DNA of 64,000 nucleotides from Acetatifactor muris (lineage in GTDB: Bacteria > Bacillota > Clostridia > Lachnospirales > Lachnospiraceae): the NCBI RefSeq assembly GCF_024623325.1, contig NZ_JANJZD010000024.1:1-64000 (forward strand). Direction: 5' to 3'. The position numbers and the translations under genes were made by a program. This document shows positions 24,501 through 32,402 of the stretch, piece by piece. How positions within the stretch are numbered: the stretch's first letter is position 1; the number at the start of each line of letters is the position of its first letter. Below the pieces are notes generated by a model. It had not been told where the DNA came from, searched no databases, and was given only the letters and a program-made list of their open reading frames with translations.

Positions 24501-25407
24501 GGTATCGGAGGAACATGCACAGGCACTGAGCGCGATCGCGGCGCTCGGGCCATGGATTGAAAAGGAAAAGCAGCTTCCGGTGGCAGAGGAAAGGAAGACG
24601 ACAGCAATGGGCCGGGTGCTTGAACTGGCGGCAGAAATGGCAGAGATCGAGGCGGAAATCAGTGAAAAACAGGCTGAGGCAGACAAAGAGGCGCAAGTCA
24701 TGAGCAGCATAGAGGAACTTGCTGGCATTGTTGCCGGCATGAATGTGGAAGTGGATTCCATCAATGCCCTGGTACGGGAAAAGCAGATGAAGATCGGCGC
24801 TCTGCAGCAGAAATCAGATCAGATTTCCAAACTGAAAAAAGAGATTGTGGATTTGCAAGAAAAGCAGACGGAATACGCAAAAGAAACGGCAGATTATGAC
24901 GCTCTGAAAGTTGCATTTAGTCAGAGCGGTGTTCCCCATCAGATTATCCGCTCCATTATCCCGCAGCTCACGGCTACATCCAACTCCATTTTGGGGCAGA
25001 TGACCGGCGGGAAAATGGGCGTGGAATTTCGGCTGGAGAGGGTGCTGAAAAACGGAAAGGAAAAGGTTTCTCTGGATATTTTCATTGAAGAATATGGGAA
25101 ATCTGTACTGCCGTATCTGTCGAAGTCAGGAGGCGAAAAGGTAAAATCCTCCCTCTCGGTGATACTTGCCCTTGCGGAGATCAAGTCATCATCTGCCGGG
25201 ATCCAGCTGGGGATGCTCTTTATCGACGAACCGCCGTTTTTGGACGGGGACGGAATTCAGGCATACTGTGACGCACTGGAAACCATCCAGGGCCGGTACA
25301 GAAACATTAAAATCATGGCAATCACGCATGATCCTACTATGAAAGCCAGGTTCCCCCAGAATTTGGATGTCGTAAAGACCGAGAGGGGCAGCAAGGTTAT
25401 TTATTAG
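21559..25407 (+). CDS. Single-chain SbcD-SbcC (Mre11-Rad50-like) nuclease/ATPase
   Basis: A 1282-residue fusion. The SbcD/Mre11 half has phosphoesterase motifs TADWHFG (D8, H10), SGDVFH, TPNHDG, MAHYTVPG and LGHIHRP within residues 1-300. The SbcC/Rad50 half begins near 420 with Walker A NGQNGAGKSS (about 441-450), long coiled coils with Glu/Lys/Ala repeats, the signature SKSGGEK (about 1189) and Walker B LFIDEPP (about 1220). The apex has Cys-x7-Cys (VEC...AKC, about 850) rather than the usual Cys-x2-Cys zinc hook. Normal SbcCD is made from two genes; here it is one. It should trim DNA ends or hairpins for phage recombination or replication. Confidence 0.92.
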   Translation: MKILHTADWHFGTFRSPVRDGVNLRTEDTKRCMDELIRVTKEEHPDFSLVSGDVFHVGRLWSDRCCEEIVMATHYIKELAAASKEVVIMRGTPNHDGAAQFNVLSEMFKGVPNVHIVAMPEVLTFEDADIAVLPGFDRGVYRAKFPGLSSEEENEVFTQELSNIVTGMRAQCRPGKKKILMAHYTVPGCNTESGQTMMLTQFEPIIPQEALLAAGYDLVALGHIHRPQNLMNQYWFYSGAINAMNFNDEGQERGFWIHTDMPFGGWDSRFFKTPIREFITFNFTDTDITAINLGDMDDVAYNYWRHNGAVKDKIVRIHYSCSAENSKALNKALIERTLLEDGAFMVWEILPDKIDEFANRTELARATDPEANLIKYLEEKQMEPEKVQELVLKARPIIAEAEANMPTAVNTGIFEPVEISVKNYRNYEDETFNFEDITFCTINGQNGAGKSSLFMDAIIDCLYEQPREGIIKDDTGRSPWLRNDESVRSGAIMFTFRIGEKKYRVTRTRARSGKVTLNIACFMEGEWKDCSKERANDTQQEILNIIGMDSFTFKSCALIMQDQYGLFLQAKPEERVEVLGTLLGLGVYQIMERIAQDKAKVYGAKNRELKQEVEIHRSTISSFGNPEEELENCRTELEGYESRLQEKIAERDKNKLLLTNQQEAAERRTKLLASITTLQSKKAATGQNRATQQAIIDSCSVILDSRQEIEGKVAEYSALMERERNLARESALYSAKKREAEGFARQAASEQEAIDAFKARIEQKENELSWAQPSDQDAVIKENAAEYERQKKLLDEAYEQERAYRAVEKQLTQARYDLQQITTRHDSDVKRLQLEEAGLKKKAELLSNVECVDISQAKCGFLADAISAKQALEDYPGRYAELERAYGEQTAPLDQRIAELEEQLARLPFDAGRVAAVSKRIAELKPYMAKLEAINQREGKIALLEADIQHLQSNILGAEKRLAEAKLKGTEAEQERDRYAKVSEEHAQALSAIAALGPWIEKEKQLPVAEERKTTAMGRVLELAAEMAEIEAEISEKQAEADKEAQVMSSIEELAGIVAGMNVEVDSINALVREKQMKIGALQQKSDQISKLKKEIVDLQEKQTEYAKETADYDALKVAFSQSGVPHQIIRSIIPQLTATSNSILGQMTGGKMGVEFRLERVLKNGKEKVSLDIFIEEYGKSVLPYLSKSGGEKVKSSLSVILALAEIKSSSAGIQLGMLFIDEPPFLDGDGIQAYCDALETIQGRYRNIKIMAITHDPTMKARFPQNLDVVKTERGSKVIY

Positions 25408-25457
25408 AAATATGCCGGAGGGCGGAAACGCTCTCCGGGAATGAAAGGAGTGGTGGG

Positions 25458-26252
25458 ATGCCAAACAGGATATTGAAAGAGAGCATTTGCAGAAGTGAAG
25501 AAATAGATTCCTTATCCTGGTTTGAAGAAGTTCTGTTCTATAGGCTGATTGTGATCTGTGATGATTTTGGGAGATATGACGGCAGGGCAAAGATAATCAA
25601 GGGTTCATGCTTTCCCTTAAAGGATGTTACGGAAAAGGATATTGATAAAGCGCTTGATAAGTTGTCGGCGGTAGGCTTGGTCCGAGTGTATAAGGCACAG
25701 GGAAGACCGTACCTGCAATTGGTAACTTGGGCGGAACATCAGAGGATCCGTAACCAGAAAAGTAAATATCCGGAGTACACATGCGATTGTGAACTTCTGC
25801 TGTCAAATGACAGCAAAGGACAGCAAAAGGAAGCATCGGACAACAAATGCGTCCGTAATCCAATCCAATCGGAATCCAAATCCGAATCGGAATCCAATGC
25901 GGATATATGCTCCGAGCAGAAAGCCGCTGCGGAGCCGCCGGTGATCACGCTCTCCCTGAATACCGGGGAGGAATATGCCGTCACACGGGGAGACGTGGAG
26001 GGATGGATGGAACTTTATCCGGCTGTTGATGTCATGCAATGCCTGCGGAACATGAAAGGCTGGCTGATGTCTAATCCGGCAAAGAGAAAAACGGCACGCG
26101 GAATCACGCGCTTTATAACAACATGGCTGCAAAAAGAGCAGGATCGGGGAGGGACGCCGAGGTATAGGCCCATAGCAAACCGGGAGCCTGCCGGCGCTTC
26201 CAGAGTAGAGCAGTTTGCAGCGGGAGCAAGGGAGTGGGCGAATAATGGATAA
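25458..26252 (+). CDS. Phage replication initiator, DnaD-like/replisome organiser
   Basis: A 264-residue protein. The N-terminal winged-helix part (MPNRILKESICRSEEIDSLS, IKGSCFPLKDVTEKDIDKAL, GRPYLQLVTWAEHQRI) is typical of phage replisome organisers. A low-complexity linker (NPIQSESKSESESN) is coded by the AATCC-rich repeats, as in phages whose origin lies inside the initiator gene. The C-terminal part (GWMELYPAVDVMQCLRNMKGW, RGITRFITTWLQKEQ) has the DnaD-like helical ending. It likely binds the internal origin and recruits the helicase loader coded next. AAGGAG precedes the ATG. Confidence 0.82.
   Translation: MPNRILKESICRSEEIDSLSWFEEVLFYRLIVICDDFGRYDGRAKIIKGSCFPLKDVTEKDIDKALDKLSAVGLVRVYKAQGRPYLQLVTWAEHQRIRNQKSKYPEYTCDCELLLSNDSKGQQKEASDNKCVRNPIQSESKSESESNADICSEQKAAAEPPVITLSLNTGEEYAVTRGDVEGWMELYPAVDVMQCLRNMKGWLMSNPAKRKTARGITRFITTWLQKEQDRGGTPRYRPIANREPAGASRVEQFAAGAREWANNG
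25799..25814. repeat. Palindrome with TGACAGC arms in the initiator gene
   Basis: GCTGTCA and TGACAGC (7-base arms) flank AA. The TTGACAGC word recurs at 17337-17344 and twice in the inverted repeat at 43023-43062, suggesting a phage DNA-binding protein site. Confidence 0.5.
25848..25905 (+). repeat. Repeat B: AATCC-rich array inside the initiator gene, candidate origin
   Basis: A 58-base block of short AATCC/GAATC/AAATC units, nearly identical to 17358-17410. Iteron-like repeats inside a replication initiator gene are a known way for phages to hold their origin. It encodes the Ser/Glu linker, so the protein sequence here is probably shaped by the DNA. Confidence 0.65.
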
Positions 26253-26886
26253 ACAGCAGTTTGCAACAATTTCCATCGGAATCAAATCTGCCTACCCGGC
26301 TTCAAAGATACTGGAGGATAAGGCATCTATGGATTTCTGGTACATGATGCTGAGAGACATCCCCTATGAGGTGGCTGAAAATGCGGTTATGGAGCATATA
26401 TGCACCAACGTATTCCCCCCGAACATAGCGGAGATCCGGAAGCTGTGCATGGAGCGGTGCAGGCAGCCAGTGCTGAGCTTTGACGAAGCGTGGGGCGTGG
26501 TGCAGAAAGCGATATCCACGTATGGTCGGGAACGTCCGCAGGAAGCATTTGAAACCATGGATGAACTTACCAGGACGATAGTGAAAAATCTCGGATGGAC
26601 CAGGCTGTGTTGTAGTGAAAATCCGACAGCTGACAGAGCGAATTTCAGGGAAGCATATGAAGCCAGGGCTGGTGATTTGCAGGACAGCCTCCAACTGCCA
26701 GAGTTTGTGGCAAAGGGGAAAGCAATGCTGCAAGAGCAGTATATTCCGCCCATTGAAGAGAAACCGGCACCGAGGATTGAGACAGCAGAGAGACCGCCGG
26801 ATCCGAGGGCAGATCTCACGCAGGAGCAGATGGAGGAACGGGCAAGGAAATTTGAGGAGGCAAGAAGGAGGATTTTAGGTGGCTAG
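26245..26886 (+). CDS. Helicase loader/inhibitor of the G39P type
   Basis: A 213-residue protein. Its N-terminus (FATISIGIKSAYPASKIL, DFWYMMLRDIPYEVAENAV, HICTNVFPPNIAEIRKL) fits the G39P helicase loader/inhibitor family of Bacillus phage SPP1, which brings the host replicative helicase to the phage initiator. The C-terminal half is charged and helical, ending in repeated Glu/Arg. The ATG overlaps the initiator stop by 8 bases, so both are made together. No phage helicase gene is visible, which agrees with use of the host DnaB. Confidence 0.8.
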   Translation: MDKQQFATISIGIKSAYPASKILEDKASMDFWYMMLRDIPYEVAENAVMEHICTNVFPPNIAEIRKLCMERCRQPVLSFDEAWGVVQKAISTYGRERPQEAFETMDELTRTIVKNLGWTRLCCSENPTADRANFREAYEARAGDLQDSLQLPEFVAKGKAMLQEQYIPPIEEKPAPRIETAERPPDPRADLTQEQMEERARKFEEARRRILGG

Positions 26887-27724
26887 AGCAAAGCGGAGTG
26901 AAATCATACAGGGTACCGAAAAGGAATTTTTGGATGTATTCAACCGGCTCTGCTATTCCAGAAGCTCCTGGCAGGTATGGGCCGACTTGATAAGCGCAAT
27001 CGCATGTACCCTGAGCAATGTGACAGATCGGACACAGAAGCATTTTGAGGCGAGGGAAAAGGAATATGCCCAATGTATAGAGAGACTCGGATCAGTGGAA
27101 ATAACGGCGGAGATACTCAATATCATCGTCATGGCTTTGGAAAATGAGCCGGAGCAGGACTTTCTCGGAAAAATGTATATGAATCTGAACTTGGGAAACC
27201 ACTGGAAAGGCCAGTTTTTCACCCCATATAACGTATGCAAAATGATGTCGCAGATGACCGTGGAGAACGTTGACAGGCAGATAGAAGAACAGGGGTACAT
27301 ATCCATTTGTGATCCAGCATGCGGCGCAGGGGCAACACTGATAGCAGCAGCAAATACCTTGAAAGGATCCAAATATAATTTCCAGAACCATGTGCTTTTT
27401 GTAGGGCAGGACGTGGATCGGGTGGTGGCTCAGATGTGTTATATCCAGCTTTCTCTCTTGGGATGTGCCGGTTATATCTGTGTAGGGAATACGATTACCA
27501 ACCCTTTGACCGGCCCGGTATTATTCCCCAGGGAAAACGAGGGGCAGGAAATGTGGTATATGCCAATGTTCCAGTCGGATGTGTGGCAGTGGCGGAAGAT
27601 ATTTCATTCGCTGGGAAGTATGGGTGGAACTGTAACCACCGAAAAAACAGTGGAAAAAGAGCACTTTTATATGTTTTTCGATTTTGGAGAAAAGGAGGCG
27701 CAGTATGGGAGTCAAAGGATTTGA
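26879..27724 (+). CDS. N6-DNA-methylase-like protein lacking a clear NPPY motif
   Basis: A 281-residue protein with the fold signature of HsdM-type adenine methylases. It has a helical N-terminus, KGQFFTPYNVCKMMSQMT, and the S-adenosylmethionine motif I ISICDPACGAGATLIAA (about 140-156), then a following acidic residue in FVGQDVDR. The expected catalytic (N/D)PP(Y/F) after the GNTI stretch is absent: the sequence there is NTITNPLTGPV. It may be inactive, or use an unusual motif, or serve as a DNA-binding partner. It starts at GTG with GGAGG upstream and overlaps the previous gene by 8 bases. Confidence 0.78.
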   Translation: MARAKRSEIIQGTEKEFLDVFNRLCYSRSSWQVWADLISAIACTLSNVTDRTQKHFEAREKEYAQCIERLGSVEITAEILNIIVMALENEPEQDFLGKMYMNLNLGNHWKGQFFTPYNVCKMMSQMTVENVDRQIEEQGYISICDPACGAGATLIAAANTLKGSKYNFQNHVLFVGQDVDRVVAQMCYIQLSLLGCAGYICVGNTITNPLTGPVLFPRENEGQEMWYMPMFQSDVWQWRKIFHSLGSMGGTVTTEKTVEKEHFYMFFDFGEKEAQYGSQRI

Positions 27725-28817
27725 TGGAAATTTGTCGGAAGAGAGCAAAAAGGCTCTGCAGTCGGAAACGTGGCAGAAAGTCAGGGATAGCATGAAAGAG
27801 AAAAAAGAGGTTAAGCACTTCACGGCTGAAAGCACAGCGGAGAATGCCTATGGAGCGATCTGGAATCAGGTTGTAAATGAGTATCTGAAAAGCGGATATA
27901 ATGCCGAGGATAAAAGCCCTGATATTGTCGTGATGGGCGAGACGTACAGGACATTGCGGCGTCCAGAGGTAACGGTCTTTTATGATGCTGCCGGGGACAC
28001 TCTCTTTGATGTGACGAATGAGAGGCTTGAAAAGGAATATGAATGGCTGATGAACGGCGGCGCCGGGGATGCGGCGGAGAATACGGACACCAGGGAGGAA
28101 GATAATGCGGATAGGAAAAGTGATTTGGTTGTGGAACAGACGGAGGAAGATCCGGAAGCTGGCGAGGCTCCGCAGGCGGAGCGAGCGGAGGAGGATGAAC
28201 CGGATAGCACACCTGATGTAACTGGGGAAAACATTGAAAGCAACCAGGAGCCGCCCAAACCAGTGGAAGGCAAGAGCACCAGCGAACAAGACAGTAGGCT
28301 GGTCAAACAGCGAGCTGAGGAAAAGTTGAAAAAGGAGCTGGCGGCGGCCAAAGACAAATCTTTTGCGGATCCGATTATTGGGTATCTTCTGGAGAGATGC
28401 CGGGAGGATGAAGGGCTGGCCGAGGATGTGGTGCAGGATCATAAGACCTGGCAAAAGTGTTTTGAATATATCTATCGCCAGGCCAGACAACAGGCGCATG
28501 GGAATTGTGCTGCTGTTCGTGATGATGTGGTATATGAATGGGCCGAGGACTATTACCACAAGGACGATAAGGCTGAGGAAGAGAAGAAAGCCAAAAAGAC
28601 AGCCGAGGACAAGGCCAAAAAGACCGCTACTGAAAAAGCTAAAAAGGTAAAAACTGCGACAGAACGAAAAACGGTTAAAGCGAAAGGAAATGCTGAGAAG
28701 ACGGAAAAGGTTTCCGTTCCTCCTAAAGCAGAAACGCCTAAAGCGCCGCCGAAGCCCAAGAAAAACCCGAAAGAGATGGACGGCCAGATGGATCTGTTCT
28801 CAATGATGGGCATGTAG
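27705..28817 (+). CDS. PcfK-like protein with Lys/Ala-rich tail
   Basis: A 370-residue protein. An N-terminal part (about 1-110) is followed by an acidic linker, then a domain at about 215-305 (SFADPIIGYLLERCREDEGL, CFEYIYRQARQQAHGNCAA, VYEWAEDYYH) that matches the PcfK-like family first seen on plasmid pCF10. A tail of Lys/Ala/Thr repeats (KKTAEDKAKKTATEKAKK) and a Met-rich end (MDLFSMMGM) follow. PcfK is unassigned in function. It is directly followed by a PcfJ-like gene, the same pair as on pCF10. AAGGAGG precedes the ATG at 27705. Confidence 0.75.
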   Translation: MGVKGFDGNLSEESKKALQSETWQKVRDSMKEKKEVKHFTAESTAENAYGAIWNQVVNEYLKSGYNAEDKSPDIVVMGETYRTLRRPEVTVFYDAAGDTLFDVTNERLEKEYEWLMNGGAGDAAENTDTREEDNADRKSDLVVEQTEEDPEAGEAPQAERAEEDEPDSTPDVTGENIESNQEPPKPVEGKSTSEQDSRLVKQRAEEKLKKELAAAKDKSFADPIIGYLLERCREDEGLAEDVVQDHKTWQKCFEYIYRQARQQAHGNCAAVRDDVVYEWAEDYYHKDDKAEEEKKAKKTAEDKAKKTATEKAKKVKTATERKTVKAKGNAEKTEKVSVPPKAETPKAPPKPKKNPKEMDGQMDLFSMMGM

Positions 28818-28829
28818 GGGGTGGTTAAT

Positions 28830-30932
28830 ATGAATAAGAGATCGCTTTCAAGGATAGAAAAGCCCAAGGCGTCTGAAAATATGATTCGTCTGGCGAAAAG
28901 AACAGACGGGGACAGGTATATTGCGACAGCAAAAATTATTGATGTGGATGGAGAAAAAATACTGCTCTTGAATTTCTTCCAGAGGTCAGAACTCGTCAAG
29001 GAGAAAACAGGAGCAGCATTTAGGACATTTATTTCCCGGAGCGATTATATCACGCAGGACCTATCTAGCGCAAGAGTGAAATGGAAAACTGGAAGTTTCA
29101 AGTCAATTTTGGGGTGGTATTGGTGGAATACCAAAGAAAAGGGGCATGATGTTACATTCGCATCAGATTCAGATTTTATCAGTGCGAAATATTATATGAA
29201 AGCCTATTTCGAGGGGGAAGATCCGAATGTATGGGATGCAATCTGGAAATTTCAGGATGAAGTTCTCGACAGGCGGCTGAAGGCTAAGCATAAAAAAGAA
29301 ACAGACAAAATTGATAAGAAAATGGAGATGGTACCAGAAAAGCCGGAAGGATTTGAAAAATGGGTGCATGAGATTGCGATGGGGGATAAAAGGTATCTGG
29401 TGTATGAGGCCGCAAGCAAAAAGAAAATGACAACGGGATACTGTACTTATTGCAAAAGGACTGTCCGAATAGATGTTAAATCTGTTCAACCCCGAAATAA
29501 AAAGCGGGGGAATTGCCCTAACTGCGGTAGCCCTGTAACTTTCATCCCCAAAGGATATTTTCCGACCTATCAGAGAGACAGTAAATGGGTGTGCCTGATG
29601 CAAAAAGTTTCGACTGTGATTGTGTCGAGATATTTTCACGTCCATCAGGAAATCCAAAGAGATTATAACTACAAGGAATCGTTTAGCATAAGTGAACTCT
29701 GTAGAGCGTTTTTGGAAGAAGATAACGTGGAGATTAAAATTGATTCATATGAATGGGGGATATACAAACAGCATGGGCTTCCGCGTTGGTGTCCAGATCA
29801 GAATCATAAAAATTGTGCAAGTGCTGTTGTTTATACAGAGAACCTGCCGGAGGTGTTTAAGGGGACTTTCTACCGGTATTGCGCTTTGGACTTATACCAA
29901 AAGAAACTTGCCTGTGATCCAGTACCGGTATGGCGCTTTATGAATACATATCCTCGATACACCTATCTGGAAATGTTTTTAAAGGCCGGCCTTGTTAATT
30001 TGACCGGTGAAATTGTGGAAGGGCATGCATACGAGCTTGATTTAAATGGCAAGACACCAGAGACTATTTTGGGGATATCTAAAAAATATATCTCAATACT
30101 GAGAGAGATTGACGGAGGCACTGCTGAATTAAGGTTACTGAAACAGTGTGAATCCGATAATATTCTTCCGCAGGGAGAAGATATCCGTGGTTTCTGCGAA
30201 CGGTTCGGAGGAAATGATGAACTGATCGGGGTTATCAATGCCCATATGAGCATACGGAAGTTTAACAAATATATGGATAAGCAAAGAACTGTCTTGCCAA
30301 AGCATAAAGAAGTCCCCTGCCACGCAGCATGGTGTTCTCCGGAAAGCTACAGCAAAAAGGAACGGATGCGTGAGGGATATAGAAATCTGGCAAAAGACTG
30401 GTTGGACTATATTTCGTGGAGTGCAACATTGAAGTATGACATAAAAGATATGTATGTATTGCTCCCTCCGGATTTTGGAAAGGCCCATGATAGGGTAATG
30501 AAAGAATATCAGGCATTTAAGGATGAACAGGAACGGAAACGTCAGGAAGAATTAGAGAAGTTAATCAAGAAAGCTTTAGACGCCGCCGAGGGTATTCCGG
30601 CGATGATGATGAAGGCCAGAGGTTTGATGATCATTCTTCCCAAGAGCGGATCTGAGATTAAGGAAGAGGGCCGGACGTTGCATCACTGTGTAGGAACCTA
30701 TGTAGAGCGAGTTGCGAAAGGCGAAACCATGATTCTGTTTATTAGAAAGGAAACTGCTCCGGACGTCCCTTATTTTACACTGGAATATAGAGACGGAAAA
30801 GTCATCCAATGCAGAGGCAAAAAGAACTGTGGTATGACAAAAGATGTTAAAGCTTTCGTTAAGGCTTTCGAGCGAAAAATGAAGGAGGAGAGCGAGGCAG
30901 AAAATTCTGTAAAGGGAAGGAGGGCGGGATGA
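28830..30932 (+). CDS. PcfJ-like protein
   Basis: A 700-residue PcfJ-family protein. A zinc-ribbon-like segment (TGYCTYCKRTVRI...RGNCPNCGSPV, about 200-240) is followed by a long helical part. The C-terminal conserved block is IPAMMMKARGLMIILP, GRTLHHCVGTYVERVAKGET, ILFIRK and VIQCRGKKNC (about 585-680). PcfJ homologues are spread over plasmids and phages; their biochemical role is not known. The paired His-His-Cys and Cys-x-Gly-x-x-Asn-Cys segments could bind metal. The ATG at 28830 has AGGGGGTGG upstream. Confidence 0.85.
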   Translation: MNKRSLSRIEKPKASENMIRLAKRTDGDRYIATAKIIDVDGEKILLLNFFQRSELVKEKTGAAFRTFISRSDYITQDLSSARVKWKTGSFKSILGWYWWNTKEKGHDVTFASDSDFISAKYYMKAYFEGEDPNVWDAIWKFQDEVLDRRLKAKHKKETDKIDKKMEMVPEKPEGFEKWVHEIAMGDKRYLVYEAASKKKMTTGYCTYCKRTVRIDVKSVQPRNKKRGNCPNCGSPVTFIPKGYFPTYQRDSKWVCLMQKVSTVIVSRYFHVHQEIQRDYNYKESFSISELCRAFLEEDNVEIKIDSYEWGIYKQHGLPRWCPDQNHKNCASAVVYTENLPEVFKGTFYRYCALDLYQKKLACDPVPVWRFMNTYPRYTYLEMFLKAGLVNLTGEIVEGHAYELDLNGKTPETILGISKKYISILREIDGGTAELRLLKQCESDNILPQGEDIRGFCERFGGNDELIGVINAHMSIRKFNKYMDKQRTVLPKHKEVPCHAAWCSPESYSKKERMREGYRNLAKDWLDYISWSATLKYDIKDMYVLLPPDFGKAHDRVMKEYQAFKDEQERKRQEELEKLIKKALDAAEGIPAMMMKARGLMIILPKSGSEIKEEGRTLHHCVGTYVERVAKGETMILFIRKETAPDVPYFTLEYRDGKVIQCRGKKNCGMTKDVKAFVKAFERKMKEESEAENSVKGRRAG

Positions 30933-30933
30933 A

Positions 30934-31119
30934 ATGGCGGATAAGGCAAGGCATAAGATCAGAAATCTGCTTATGAAGCTGAATGATGAAGACCGGAATA
31001 CTCTTTGTTGTCTGCTGATAAAAGCGGGATATGCTGCCCGGATCGGAAAGGAGCGCCCCGGTGGCAAGGGGCAGACAATGTATTTCGTGGAATTTTGGGA
31101 GGAGGATGCAGATGCTTAG
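30934..31119 (+). CDS. Small unknown protein, 61 residues
   Basis: Begins 2 bases after the PcfJ-like stop. Charged and helical at the N-terminus (ARHKIRNLLMKLNDEDRNTL), with a likely beta end (GKGQTMYFVEFWEED). GGGAGG-like sequence lies about 12 bases upstream, so translation is probably coupled. No family recognised. Confidence 0.55.
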   Translation: MADKARHKIRNLLMKLNDEDRNTLCCLLIKAGYAARIGKERPGGKGQTMYFVEFWEEDADA

Positions 31120-31390
31120 AAAAGTTTGGATTCCCAAGAACATAGCCAGGAGGCCGGCGGCAAGAACAGAAACGTATCTGAAATACGGATTTGTGATTAC
31201 AGAATGCGAGAAGCATTTATGTCCCAGGTGCGGAAGCATTCTGAACGCAGGACCGAATTACCAGCCGAGATATTGCGATCAGTGCGGGCAGAAAGTCAGC
31301 TTCAAGGGAATTGAGTGGAAAGAAGAAAAGGAATTAGGGTTTGCGGAAAGGAGCGGGGAACATGAACAGGTCGAAGATAGAGTGGTGTGA
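31112..31390 (+). CDS. Zinc-ribbon protein, 92 residues
   Basis: It has one clear zinc ribbon, CPRCGSILN...YCDQCGQKV (about 35-60), after a basic N-terminus with IPKNIARRPAARTETYL. GGAGGA lies just before the ATG at 31112. It overlaps both neighbours by 8 and 29 bases. The function is unknown; ribbons of this kind often bind DNA or RNA. Confidence 0.65.
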   Translation: MLRKVWIPKNIARRPAARTETYLKYGFVITECEKHLCPRCGSILNAGPNYQPRYCDQCGQKVSFKGIEWKEEKELGFAERSGEHEQVEDRVV

Positions 31391-32402
31391 CCACACATTA
31401 AATCCCATTACGGGATGCCGGCGTAATTGCGAATACTGCTATGCCCGGCGCATGGTTGCCCGGTTTTCCGGTGATGTAAGGCTTAATAAGATGGCAAAAA
31501 AGGATTATTCCATGGTGCCGGCGGCTGATGGGGGAGAAGACTTATATGTGCTGGATGCCCCAATGCTGAATGAAACAGGGAATCCGCTTGTATATCCCTT
31601 TGGATTTGCCCCTACGCTGCACCGGTACCGGCTGGATACTCCCGCAAAGCTGAAAATGGGAAACAATATTTTTGTAGGCGCCATGGCGGACGTGTTCGGA
31701 AGTTGGGTGCCGGATGAGTGGATTGCGGAGATATTCAATATCTGCCAGAAGTACCCCATACATAATTACCTGTTTCTCACAAAGAACCCGGAAAGATATA
31801 AGCGCATTGATTCAGCCGGAATCCTCCCGGCGGGTAAAAATATGTGGTACGGATCCACGCTCACCAGGCCAGAAGATAAATGTTTCGTGTCAAATGCACA
31901 CAATACATTCTGGAGCATTGAGCCGATTCATGCGCCGTTTTGCCTGTGGGAGCGGGATGAATTTTCTCCTAACTGGATAATTATCGGTGCGGAAACCGGG
32001 CGCAGTAAAAACAGGATCATCCCACAGAAGGAGTGGATAGAGGATATCGTGGCATGGTGTGAGAAGTCAGGGATCCCGGTGTTTATGAAGGATAGTCTGC
32101 TCCCTATCGTTGGAGAAGACGGAATGCGGAGAGAATTCCCAAAGCAGCTTCAGCACTCGGCGATAAGTCCGAAGATGGAAGCGAAAATATATGATGTCTG
32201 TGCCGAATGTAAGGTCCGGCTGAAAAAGAGCGACATGATTACGTTGCTGGCGAGATCCAGGCGCGGAGAGCAGCCGAAACAGTTTGGATTTATGTGCAAG
32301 GAATGTTTCAAGAAATTCTGCCGGGATCTGGGGCTGGATATTCCCCATCTGGCAGAATTGGCAGACAGCATTACAATAGGCCCCGGTGATACAGATGGGT
32401 AA
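31362..32402 (+). CDS. Phage Gp37/Gp68-family (DUF5131) protein
   Basis: A 346-residue member of a phage family with a radical-SAM-like build. The N-terminus SKIEWCDHTLNPITGCRRNC and then EYCYARRM supply the C-x3-C-x2-C cluster motif, and later IFVGAMADVFGSW, YLFLTKNPERY and WIIIGAETGRSKNR match the family core. The activity is unknown; relations to spore photoproduct lyase-type enzymes suggest nucleic acid as substrate. An added C-terminal zinc finger (CAECKVRL...CKECFKKFC, about 278-322) is notable. GGAG lies before the ATG at 31362. Confidence 0.85.
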   Translation: MNRSKIEWCDHTLNPITGCRRNCEYCYARRMVARFSGDVRLNKMAKKDYSMVPAADGGEDLYVLDAPMLNETGNPLVYPFGFAPTLHRYRLDTPAKLKMGNNIFVGAMADVFGSWVPDEWIAEIFNICQKYPIHNYLFLTKNPERYKRIDSAGILPAGKNMWYGSTLTRPEDKCFVSNAHNTFWSIEPIHAPFCLWERDEFSPNWIIIGAETGRSKNRIIPQKEWIEDIVAWCEKSGIPVFMKDSLLPIVGEDGMRREFPKQLQHSAISPKMEAKIYDVCAECKVRLKKSDMITLLARSRRGEQPKQFGFMCKECFKKFCRDLGLDIPHLAELADSITIGPGDTDG

